In this document: positions 1-6,036 of the stretch, piece after piece
Layout of the letters: each line of letters opens with the position of its first letter
Numbering within the stretch: position 1 is the stretch's first letter
DNA from: Chryseobacterium gleum
Lineage (GTDB): Bacteria > Bacteroidota > Bacteroidia > UBA10329
Direction: 5' to 3'
Length of the DNA stretch: 11,484 nucleotides
NCBI GenBank assembly: GCA_945874195.1
Contig: CAMCFW010000030.1
Coordinates: forward strand, 1 to 11,484
Made by a program: the position numbers and the translations under genes
Notes under the pieces: generated by a model
Told to the model about the DNA's origin: nothing
What the model saw: the letters and a program-made list of their open reading frames with translations, nothing else
Database searches by the model: none

Positions 1-810
1 CTTTGCTTCTTTGATTCCAGCAGTAGCTGCCGCCTCTAGGTCAGGACAAGACGATTTGGTTTGACCCAATTTGATTTTAGCCTGTGCTCTATGGAAAAAA
101 GCCATGGCCATTGTCGGGTCCAATTTTACAGCCTTACCGAAGTTCTTAATGGCTTCTTTTTCATTCCGGATCTTCATTTGAACCAGTCCGAGATCATCGT
201 AATAAACAGCCATGTCTTCTCTCAGTTCAATGGCAAGATTCAGGTCTGCAATGGCAGCTGAGGTGTCTCCCAAAGCTAGTTTCGACAGAGCCCGATGATG
301 AAAGGCTTCATGGAATTCAGGGCTAAGACTAATGGCCTGATCAAAGTCCTCAATAGCGCTTTTATGCTGATGGTTCAGGCTCTTAGCATATCCACGGCTT
401 TCGTATGCATTCGGATAATCGGACTTGAGTTCAATCACCTTGGTAAAGTCGGAAATTGCGCGTTTAAGGTCTTTTTTCTCAAGATAGCAGAAACCTCTGT
501 AATTGTAGGCCTTTATCTGTTTAGGATCGATTTCAAGTGCCTTGTCGAAATCGATGATGGCATTCATGTGATCACCCAGCCGCATGTAGGTGGAACCACG
601 CATCATATAAGCTTCAAAATAATCAGGCTTCAGCTCAATGGCCTTATTGAAGTAGGGCATGGCACCAACGTCATCCTTGCTGTTGGTCCTCAACAGACCT
701 TGAATGAAGTTTTCCTTCGAGGAGGTTTGTGAACTGGCAGTAAGATTCAGAAACAGAAAGCCAGACAAGAGGTAAACACGGCAGGTTCTATTATACAGTA
801 CCGATCTCAA
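1..810 (-). CDS. Exported TPR-repeat protein, 3' end cut by window edge
   Basis: This gene is open to the left edge (270 codons, no stop). I translated it from the reverse strand. The reading begins at a TTG (808-810) giving a signal peptide: MRSVLYNR, a hydrophobic stretch (VYLLSGFLFLNL) and TASSQ as probable cleavage site near residue 28. No ATG lies nearby; the first in-frame one comes after the signal peptide. About six TPR units of 34 residues follow, with the usual pattern of AY..RG....L.....AI.DF..AI.L.P. The last visible repeat ends in a variant G.....SC.DLEAAATAG, matching the C-terminal signature of its two exported paralogues downstream on this strand. It starts only 6 nt after the stop of the preceding TPR gene, so co-transcription and coupling are likely. 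TPRs bind proteins or peptides; the partner is unknown. The family is certain, the start fairly so. Confidence 0.82.
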   Translation of the reverse strand, partial: MRSVLYNRTCRVYLLSGFLFLNLTASSQTSSKENFIQGLLRTNSKDDVGAMPYFNKAIELKPDYFEAYMMRGSTYMRLGDHMNAIIDFDKALEIDPKQIKAYNYRGFCYLEKKDLKRAISDFTKVIELKSDYPNAYESRGYAKSLNHQHKSAIEDFDQAISLSPEFHEAFHHRALSKLALGDTSAAIADLNLAIELREDMAVYYDDLGLVQMKIRNEKEAIKNFGKAVKLDPTMAMAFFHRAQAKIKLGQTKSSCPDLEAAATAGIKEAK

Positions 811-816
811 CTTCTG

Positions 817-1368
817 TCAATTCTGGAGCGATAGCAACGCTTCTTTAGCGGGCATTACCCCATTCTGGTATGCCATTGCAAGATCATTCATGGCTCTTTC
901 CTTCTGATGCAGGTGCAAAAAGGCCATCGCTCTGTTGTAATAGGCTTTTCCGTCTGATGGATTCACGTTCAAGGCGGAAGTAAAATCTGAAATTGCCCCG
1001 TTCAGATCTTTCATCTGAAGTCGGACAGCGCCACGATTCGTATAGAACTCGGCATCTTCATCGTTAAGCTCTATTGCCTTATTAAAATCTGAAAGCGCCA
1101 CTTCAAACGAACCCAAAAGAGCTGCGATCCGGCCTCGGTTATACAACGCATCCTCGTGTTTCGGATTCAACCGGAGTGCATCCGAAAGGTCCTGATAAGC
1201 TGCACTTATCTGATACAGAAAGAACTCGGCCAGACCACGGTTGTAGTAGATGTCGGCATTATTGCCATCCAGTTTCAAAGCTTCTGAGTAATCCTCTTTG
1301 GCCCCTTCGAAATCCTTCGATTCGAATTTCAGGTCACCATCGAGTATCAGTTGCTCAGCACTTTTCAT
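817..1368 (-). CDS. TPR-repeat protein without signal peptide
   Basis: A 183-residue protein made almost wholly of five TPR units (roughly residues 3-36, 37-70, 71-104, 105-138, 139-172), each with the pattern (A/D).YYNRG......A..DL..AL.LNP. The ATG start at 1368 is the only plausible one, with the first TPR helix starting at once. There is no signal peptide or membrane segment, so it should stay in the cytoplasm, unlike the three TPR proteins around it. Its C-terminal helix (ending PAKEALLSLQN) lines up with the capping helix of the neighbours but has no cysteine and no GAC.D signature. It lies 9 nt after one TPR gene and 6 nt before the next, so it belongs to the same transcript. Function is unknown; a scaffold or protein-binding role is all the fold supports. 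Confidence 0.85.
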   Translation of the reverse strand: MKSAEQLILDGDLKFESKDFEGAKEDYSEALKLDGNNADIYYNRGLAEFFLYQISAAYQDLSDALRLNPKHEDALYNRGRIAALLGSFEVALSDFNKAIELNDEDAEFYTNRGAVRLQMKDLNGAISDFTSALNVNPSDGKAYYNRAMAFLHLHQKERAMNDLAMAYQNGVMPAKEALLSLQN

Positions 1369-1377
1369 GGAACGCGA

Positions 1378-2094
1378 TTATTGCTTGCAGCGGGTCTTGA
1401 TGTATGAAGCGGCTTCTTCCACGCCCATTTCTCCGGCCAAAAACCAATCGATGCAAGCCCCAGGTGTATCTCCTAATAGGCTTTTGCAAATGCCTCGGTT
1501 CATATATGCCAATCCATATTCGGCATCAATGATGATCGCTTGATTAAAATCGTCAATCGCACCATGGTAATCTTTTAGTTCTTTTTTGGCAATTCCTCTG
1601 TTCTGTAAGGCAGTCTTGTTCTTCGGATTCAGATTGATGGCATAGTTGTATGATTTCATCGCCTCAATGAAATCTGATGGGTCTTGAGTAATGTACGCAT
1701 CACCCATTCTTACATAGGCAAGTTCGTTCTTTGGATCGATCTCCAAAGCCTTCTGACAATCTATTATCGCGCCCTTGTAATCTTTCATGTCCACGTAAAT
1801 GGCACTACGGAAGGCGTATGCCATGCTATTTTCGGCATCAAGTTGAATCACCCTATTGAAGTCCTGGATAGCTAGGATTCCTTTTCCAGACAAGTATTTG
1901 GCTTCTCCTCGCTTCAGAAGATAGCTAACATTCGATTTGTTTTTTGAGATGGCCTGATCCAAAAGGCTGATGGCTTCGACATAATTCTTATCGCTCAATT
2001 GCGCCAAGGCAGATTTGTACAGTTCATCGGCAGTTTGACCGGAACTTGAAAAAGAAACAACGAACAGGATAGCAACAGATAGAATACGGATCAT
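1378..2094 (-). CDS. Exported TPR-repeat protein with C-terminal GAC.DW cap
   Basis: The reading frame extends upstream to a TTG at 2151, but I choose the ATG at 2094. It places a clean signal peptide at the N-terminus (MIRILSVAILFVVSFSSSGQ, cleavage near S18-G-Q20) and sits after a promoter-like box and an inverted repeat. The protein is 238 residues. About six TPR units follow from residue 21, with motifs such as AYAFRSAIY.DMKDYKGAI, AY.RMGDAYI and ALQNRGIAKKELKDYHGAIDDF. The end is a capping helix pair, GDTPGACIDWFLAGEMG, closing with TRCKQ. This two-cysteine signature is common in periplasmic Bacteroidota TPR proteins, and the cysteines could form a disulfide (inference). It is probably the first gene of a three-gene unit with the two downstream TPR genes. 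The binding partner is unknown. Confidence 0.87.
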   Translation of the reverse strand: MIRILSVAILFVVSFSSSGQTADELYKSALAQLSDKNYVEAISLLDQAISKNKSNVSYLLKRGEAKYLSGKGILAIQDFNRVIQLDAENSMAYAFRSAIYVDMKDYKGAIIDCQKALEIDPKNELAYVRMGDAYITQDPSDFIEAMKSYNYAINLNPKNKTALQNRGIAKKELKDYHGAIDDFNQAIIIDAEYGLAYMNRGICKSLLGDTPGACIDWFLAGEMGVEEAASYIKTRCKQ

Positions 2095-2097
2095 AAG

Positions 2098-2123
2098 ATT
2101 TTTGGCTTTATCGCGCCAAAAAT
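2098..2123. promoter_or_regulatory. Perfect 9+9 bp inverted repeat overlapping the TPR promoter
   Basis: ATTTTTGGC (2098-2106) and GCCAAAAAT (2115-2123) are exact reverse complements with an 8-nt spacer. The repeat ends 3 nt before the 2094 start codon and covers most of the -7 box and the expected start of transcription. An operator is the simplest reading. A leader hairpin is less likely because much of one arm should lie upstream of the transcript start. Confidence 0.5.
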
Positions 2124-2152
2124 ACTCATCTGAATAAATGAAGCGGTTCAAA
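2117..2152 (-). promoter_or_regulatory. Promoter-like boxes before the 2094 TPR gene
   Basis: On the minus strand, TATTTTTG (2124-2117) fully matches TAnnTTTG, with a TTTG (2152-2149) 24 nt upstream, slightly longer than usual. It lies 22 nt before the ATG at 2094 and supports that start over the TTG at 2151. It would drive the three tightly spaced TPR genes. Confidence 0.45.
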
Positions 2153-2169
2153 TACCGGAATAATGACCT

Positions 2170-2796
2170 TTAATCTTTACAGTAGTCGTGAAAAGTGGCC
2201 ATTGCCACCATGTAACCCAATTTTTGTGCTTTCAACAGGTCGTTGCATGCACCGGCAATGTCTCCTTTAAGGAATTTGATCTCGCCCCGAAGCGTGTAGG
2301 TCTTTGCATATCCTGGATCAAGCCTAGCCGCCTGATCAAGATCCTTTATTGCCCTAGCATAATCCTTCACTTCCTTTAAGGCCAAGCCTCTTCCAAGATA
2401 AGCTTCCTTTACGGTCGGGTTCAGCTGAATAGCGGTGGTGTAATCATTGATCGCACCGCTGAAATCATTGAGTTTCCGTTTTGCTTGGCCGCGGTTGGCA
2501 TACGCATCACTATAGTCCGACTTAAGTGCAATTGCTATGTTGTAATCTTTGAGAGCCCCGTAGTAATCGTCCAATTCATCCTTGATGTAACCTCTGAAAT
2601 TGAATGCCTTAATGTAACGTGGGTCTTGTTCTATGGCTTTGTTCAGGTCGCTCAAAGCACCTCTGAAATCTTGAATATTCGCCTTCGATTCGGCCTTCTT
2701 ATAATACTCCAAGGCTGTCTGCGAGCAGACCTGCATTGAAATCAAGATTAGCAGACCGAATGAATAAATGGACTTCATCACATCAAATGTATTCAT
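2170..2796 (-). CDS. Exported TPR-repeat protein
   Basis: A 208-residue protein. Two ATGs are possible: 2796 (used here) and 2778, the seventh codon. The latter gives the more standard signal peptide MKSIYSFGLLILISMQVCSQ. Cleavage is expected after the VCS-Q stretch. About five TPR units follow (AFNFRGYIKDELDDYYGALKDY, AYANRGQAKRKLNDFSGAINDY, AYLGRGLALKEVKDYARAIKDL, TYTLRGEIKFLKGD), most with the (A/T)Y..RG helix A and a D(Y/F)..AI.D(Y/L) helix B. The C-terminus GDIAGACNDLLKAQKLG...HDYCKD carries the same two-cysteine cap as the paralogue at 1378-2094. A 75-nt gap separates it from the next TPR gene and 110 nt from the lipoprotein gene upstream, so it may have its own promoter. It is a periplasmic protein-binding candidate with no specific function visible. 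Confidence 0.86.
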   Translation of the reverse strand: MNTFDVMKSIYSFGLLILISMQVCSQTALEYYKKAESKANIQDFRGALSDLNKAIEQDPRYIKAFNFRGYIKDELDDYYGALKDYNIAIALKSDYSDAYANRGQAKRKLNDFSGAINDYTTAIQLNPTVKEAYLGRGLALKEVKDYARAIKDLDQAARLDPGYAKTYTLRGEIKFLKGDIAGACNDLLKAQKLGYMVAMATFHDYCKD

Positions 2797-2798
2797 TG

Positions 2799-2850
2799 AT
2801 GTTGACCTACAATAAGTTAGGGTTCAATTCGGCAGTAAATTTGTCAACAT
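2799..2850. repeat. 8-bp inverted repeat upstream of the 2796 TPR gene
   Basis: ATGTTGAC (2799-2806) and GTCAACAT (2843-2850) are perfect reverse complements 36 nt apart in the 110-nt gap between the lipoprotein and TPR genes. The inner arm ends 2 nt before the start codon. It could be a leader stem closing on the start, paired protein sites, or chance. No good TAnnTTTG box was found beside it. Confidence 0.3.
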
Positions 2851-2906
2851 ATTTAATCTTCATATCCCGAAAAAATGATTTCCGAATCCTGAGTTGTTTC
2901 GTTGGG

Positions 2907-3710
2907 TCAATTTCGCCCAGCCAATTTGACCTTCACCCAGAAGCGGATCGGTTCAATAAATTTATTGTAAGTTGAAGAATTACGTAATGCCATTCCAGCA
3001 GCAGTGCTACCTCCCGGTGAGTTCATTCCGTAAGGATCCTGGGTGTCGCGCCCCATGGCCCTGTCGCCTGCCGATACCCCTTGGTTGGCCTGTGTCACAT
3101 CGGCCTGTGAGATAATCTGGTCTGAGTTTGGCATTTCATAGCCACCGGTCTCGAACCCGATGGATAACTGATCTGATTCAAGTTGTATGACCTCAAGTGG
3201 AATGGTGGCCCGATAGACCAGCGAGCGCGTGCTGTCAAACTCGAGCACCACGGTGAAGCCATTATTCTCGATACGGTTGAATATCGGTGTTGCCTGCGTT
3301 CCGAATTTGATGTATCCGTCAGTTGGGATCATCTGATCCAATCGTTGTTTGCCAAGCAAGATGCTTTGGTCATAAGCGTTGCCATATTCTTCGAGCTCAG
3401 AAATAGGAATCTTGTCAGAATAGATCGGGAATTGCAATTCATGTTTCTGCTTATTCTTACCCGTTGGGTCGACAAACAATCTCAATCCGGTGGAAAGGAT
3501 CTTCTGTATCGTCAACTGATCCATCACGTCAAAAGAGAAGTAGAGGTTCTTATCATCATTCTCTATATTGTACCTGATCTTCGAATCAGGGTAATAGAAA
3601 CGGAAAGTAGATGAGCGGGTCTCAGGCTTCTTCCAATTGCTTTCGTACAATTTATTGGAACAGCTGTTAAGACCAAGCGTCACAGAAAGAAGTAGAAACG
3701 TTTTTCTCAT
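2907..3710 (-). CDS. Lipoprotein of unknown function, possible CBM9-like fold
   Basis: The frame opens at an ATG at 3731, but the ATG at 3710 gives a proper lipoprotein signal: MRKTFLLLSVTLGLNSC with lipobox L14-N-S-C17. I use that start, giving 267 residues. The mature N-terminal half contains a stretch (IRYNIENDDKNLYFSFDV, then LSTGLRLFVDPTGKNKQKHELQFPI) that resembles the beta-sandwich of CBM9-like domains: a charged turn before paired strands, and a 'DP.GK' loop. This is pattern recall rather than a search. Around residues 193-245 there is a low-complexity insertion rich in Q, G, S, A and N (for example DVTQANQGVSAG, SPGGSTAAGMA), followed by a last strand FIEPIRFWVKVKLAGRN. It is divergent from the TetR operon and shares its 92-nt intergenic region. 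It probably sits in the outer membrane or on its periplasmic face. Function is not recognised. Confidence 0.8.
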   Translation of the reverse strand: MRKTFLLLSVTLGLNSCSNKLYESNWKKPETRSSTFRFYYPDSKIRYNIENDDKNLYFSFDVMDQLTIQKILSTGLRLFVDPTGKNKQKHELQFPIYSDKIPISELEEYGNAYDQSILLGKQRLDQMIPTDGYIKFGTQATPIFNRIENNGFTVVLEFDSTRSLVYRATIPLEVIQLESDQLSIGFETGGYEMPNSDQIISQADVTQANQGVSAGDRAMGRDTQDPYGMNSPGGSTAAGMALRNSSTYNKFIEPIRFWVKVKLAGRN

Positions 3711-3732
3711 GGTGCAAAGTTCGGAAAACATG

Positions 3733-3765
3733 TTTGGTACGTAAATAAATTAATTAGTACTTTTG
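3733..3765 (+). promoter_or_regulatory. Bacteroidota-type promoter for the TetR/acyl-CoA operon
   Basis: TTTG (3733-3736), a 21-nt spacer, then TACTTTTG (3758-3765), a full match to TAnnTTTG, the -7 element of Bacteroidota promoters. Initiation would fall near 3772, giving a leader of about 30 nt before the ATG at 3803. This also argues against the upstream ATG at 3776. The -7 box lies inside a perfect palindrome. Confidence 0.6.
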
Positions 3766-3770
3766 TACTA
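3755..3770. promoter_or_regulatory. Palindromic candidate operator for the TetR regulator
   Basis: Perfect inverted repeat TAGTAC-TTTT-GTACTA overlapping the -7 box of the operon promoter. The left half extended (ATTAGTAC, 3753-3760) recurs inverted as GTACTAAT at 3797-3804, over the regulator's start codon. A weaker repeat GTGTA-N6-TACAC lies at 3781-3796. Position and symmetry suit autorepression by the adjacent TetR protein; control of the divergent lipoprotein gene is possible too. This is inference from position and symmetry. Confidence 0.5.
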
Positions 3771-3802
3771 TTATCATGTTGTGTAATGGTATACACGTAC
3801 TA

Positions 3803-4432
3803 ATGTTAACAACGAAGGAACGTATTCTGAGTGTCGCGGTCGAACTTTTCAATTCGAAAGGATTCGTTAATGTGACCATGCGCAATTTGGCTGATGAGCT
3901 CGGAATGAGTCTTGGAAATCTTACTTACCACTTCAAAAAGAAGGAGGAACTCATGGAGGCGATTCACGAACAGATTGAGCGGGAACGGAACGTTCTGCTC
4001 GAAAGCGTTCAGATGATACCGTCCATTTCCAACATACATCAGCAGTTGGTGCCGCTGTTGCAGTTGTACGAACGTTATCGATTTCTGCAGCAGGATATTC
4101 TGGAAGTGACGCGGGCTTATCCACATTTGGCAGAGATCCAACGCAACCAGATAAAGGGTCAGATCAAGTATATCAAGGCAATCATTGATTATTCGGTCGG
4201 TTCGGGAAATATGAACCCGGAAACCCGCTTGGGCCAGTATCAGCAATTGTCCGAAACCGTGTGGATGATCATTACTTTCTGGCTCACGCAACGCGAATTG
4301 CGCGACCAAAGAGGAAACCTCTACAATCAGGCGCGAAGTGCCATTTGGAATTTGGTTCTGCCCCTTTTGACTGAAAAAGGCCTTGCCAATTTCAACAAGA
4401 TCGATTTTAATGAAGAAGTAATAATGAATTGA
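3803..4432 (+). CDS. TetR/AcrR-family transcriptional regulator, likely local repressor
   Basis: The frame opens at an ATG at 3776, but I choose the ATG at 3803. It gives the typical TetR N-terminus MLTTKERILSVAVELFNSKG and leaves room for a short leader after the predicted -7 box at 3758-3765. The protein is 209 residues, normal for TetR. The helix-turn-helix is residues 23-46 (NVTMRNLADELGMSLGNLTY then HFKKKEEL), matching the TetR_N consensus T...IA...G.S.G..Y.HF..KE.L. The remaining ~150 residues are the variable helical ligand and dimer domain. It is the first gene of the acyl-CoA operon, ending 2 nt before the carboxylase beta gene, so it is probably autoregulated and controlled by an acyl-CoA made or used by the pathway. 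TetR proteins of this kind (AtuR, PsrA type) answer to acyl-CoA or fatty-acid-like ligands; that link is inference here. Confidence 0.9.
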   Translation: MLTTKERILSVAVELFNSKGFVNVTMRNLADELGMSLGNLTYHFKKKEELMEAIHEQIERERNVLLESVQMIPSISNIHQQLVPLLQLYERYRFLQQDILEVTRAYPHLAEIQRNQIKGQIKYIKAIIDYSVGSGNMNPETRLGQYQQLSETVWMIITFWLTQRELRDQRGNLYNQARSAIWNLVLPLLTEKGLANFNKIDFNEEVIMN

Positions 4433-4434
4433 AT

Positions 4435-6033
4435 ATGACACAGATACGTTCAAAAGTCAATCTAAAAACCCAGCAGTTCGCATCGAACCGCGAAGGCATG
4501 ATCAAGTTGTTGGAAAAGCTCGAAAAACATCTTGAGGAAAGCCGTTTTCAGGGCGAACAGAAACACATTGACCGAGCACGTTCTCAGGGAAAAATGCTGG
4601 CACGTGAGCGCATCGAACTTCTGCTCGATCAGGACAGCCCTTTCCTCGAACTGTTGCCTTTGTCGGGTTTGGGTGGAAAAGGATTCGGCACGGGTGGAAC
4701 CACGGTTGGTGGCATCGGCCTTGTTTCCGGCCGACTGTGCATGGCCATTTCCAATGTCGGAACGAACAAGAGCGGTTCCATCGATTTTCCAACGTTGCAG
4801 AAAGCGCTACGTTTGGGTGAAATTGCTGACGAGAACGAACTTCCGTGCATTAATCTGGTCGAAAGTTCGGGTGCCAATCTTCCGGATCAGGCCAAGATAT
4901 TCAACCTTGGCGGAACCAGTTTCCGTGAGATCACCAGACGTTCCAAAAAGGGAATTCCGTCCATTTCGGTTGTGTTCGGAAATGCCACGGCCGGTGGGGC
5001 CTACATTCCTGGCATGTCCGATTATGCCATTTTTGTGAAGGATCAGGCGAAGGTTTTCCTCGCAGGCCCGCCTTTGGTCAAAATGGCCACCAACGAAGTG
5101 GTCGATGACGAAACCCTCGGAGGTGCCGAAATGCATACCAAAATTTCAGGTGTTTCGGATTATCTGGCTGAGGATGAGCTCGATGGCATCCGCATTGCCC
5201 GCGAACTTATCGCCACCCTCAAGCCTGCCAAAACGCATTTTCAGCCCGAAGGATTGGCCGAAGAACCTGTTTATTCCGAGGAAGAACTCCTTGGAATTGT
5301 TCCGCCCGATGTCAAGATCCCATTCGACATTCGCGAGGTCATTGCCCGAACGGTCGATGGTTCCGAGTTCACCGAATTCAAACCTGATCATGGCGAAACA
5401 CTCGTCTGCGGATGGGCCAAAATTCACGGTTATCCCGTAGGAATTCTCGGCAACAATGGTGTGCTTTTTTCCGAAAGCGCTAACAAGGGAACGCACTTCA
5501 TCCAACTCTGCAACAAGAACGATGTGCCGCTTCTTTTCTTCCAGAATATCACGGGTTTCATGGTCGGAAAGGACTACGAACAGGGTGGCATCATTAAGCA
5601 CGGGGCCAAGCTCATCAATGCGGTTTCCAACTCCACCGTTCCGGCCATCACCATCATGATGGGAGCTAGTTACGGAGCGGGCAATTACGCCATGATGGGC
5701 CGCGCCTACCAGCCACGCTTTTTGTTCTCCTATCCGAATGCGCGAATTGCTGTAATGGGCCCGGAACAATTGGCGGGAGTCATGGAGATCATCCAACGGC
5801 AGGCCACCGCCAAAGCTGGCAACGAATTCGATGAGAATCAGGCCAAGATGATGCGTGACCACATGATCCAAGAAGCCGTCAAACAATCCGATGCGTGGTT
5901 CTCCACTGGCCAAATTTGGGATGACGGAGTCATCGATCCACGACAAACCCGCAACTACTTGGGAATGTGTCTGGCCGTAGTCAACAATTGCCCGATCAAC
6001 GGAACGGACAGTTATGGAATCTTCAGAATGTAA
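4435..6033 (+). CDS. Acyl-CoA carboxylase carboxyltransferase (beta) subunit, methylcrotonyl/geranyl-CoA carboxylase type
   Basis: Transfers the carboxyl group from carboxybiotin to an acyl-CoA, in complex with the next gene's product. It is 532 residues from the ATG at 4435; an in-frame TTG at 4429 overlaps the regulator stop and is not needed. Two crotonase-fold carboxyltransferase halves are visible. The N-half has the oxyanion motif GNATAGGAYIPGMSD (182-196) and FLAGPPLVKMAT (208-219). The C-half has FFQNITGFMVG (368-378) and GASYGAGNYAM (410-420). The C-terminus, WDDGVIDP...YGIFRM, is the hallmark end of the 3-methylcrotonyl-CoA carboxylase beta family, and closely related geranyl-CoA carboxylases share it. 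Propionyl/acetyl-CoA carboxylase beta subunits usually end differently. Whether the substrate is 3-methylcrotonyl-CoA (leucine breakdown) or a longer branched enoyl-CoA cannot be settled from sequence. The gene starts 2 nt after the regulator and ends 3 nt before the alpha subunit. Confidence 0.93.
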   Translation: MTQIRSKVNLKTQQFASNREGMIKLLEKLEKHLEESRFQGEQKHIDRARSQGKMLARERIELLLDQDSPFLELLPLSGLGGKGFGTGGTTVGGIGLVSGRLCMAISNVGTNKSGSIDFPTLQKALRLGEIADENELPCINLVESSGANLPDQAKIFNLGGTSFREITRRSKKGIPSISVVFGNATAGGAYIPGMSDYAIFVKDQAKVFLAGPPLVKMATNEVVDDETLGGAEMHTKISGVSDYLAEDELDGIRIARELIATLKPAKTHFQPEGLAEEPVYSEEELLGIVPPDVKIPFDIREVIARTVDGSEFTEFKPDHGETLVCGWAKIHGYPVGILGNNGVLFSESANKGTHFIQLCNKNDVPLLFFQNITGFMVGKDYEQGGIIKHGAKLINAVSNSTVPAITIMMGASYGAGNYAMMGRAYQPRFLFSYPNARIAVMGPEQLAGVMEIIQRQATAKAGNEFDENQAKMMRDHMIQEAVKQSDAWFSTGQIWDDGVIDPRQTRNYLGMCLAVVNNCPINGTDSYGIFRM

Positions 6034-6036
6034 GCC

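Noticed and set aside
295..732. Plus-strand open frame of 145 codons at the left end
   Set aside because: It is antisense to a clear TPR gene on the minus strand whose 34-residue repeat pattern runs throughout.
2870..2888. Possible terminator for the lipoprotein gene (GATT/AATC stem with a run of six T on the minus strand)
   Set aside because: The stem is only 4 bp and AT-rich; too weak to call.
5146..5946. Long minus-strand open frame (266 codons) opposite the carboxylase beta gene
   Set aside because: It lies wholly inside a well-supported conserved gene and its translation has no recognisable motif; it is a product of codon bias on the other strand.
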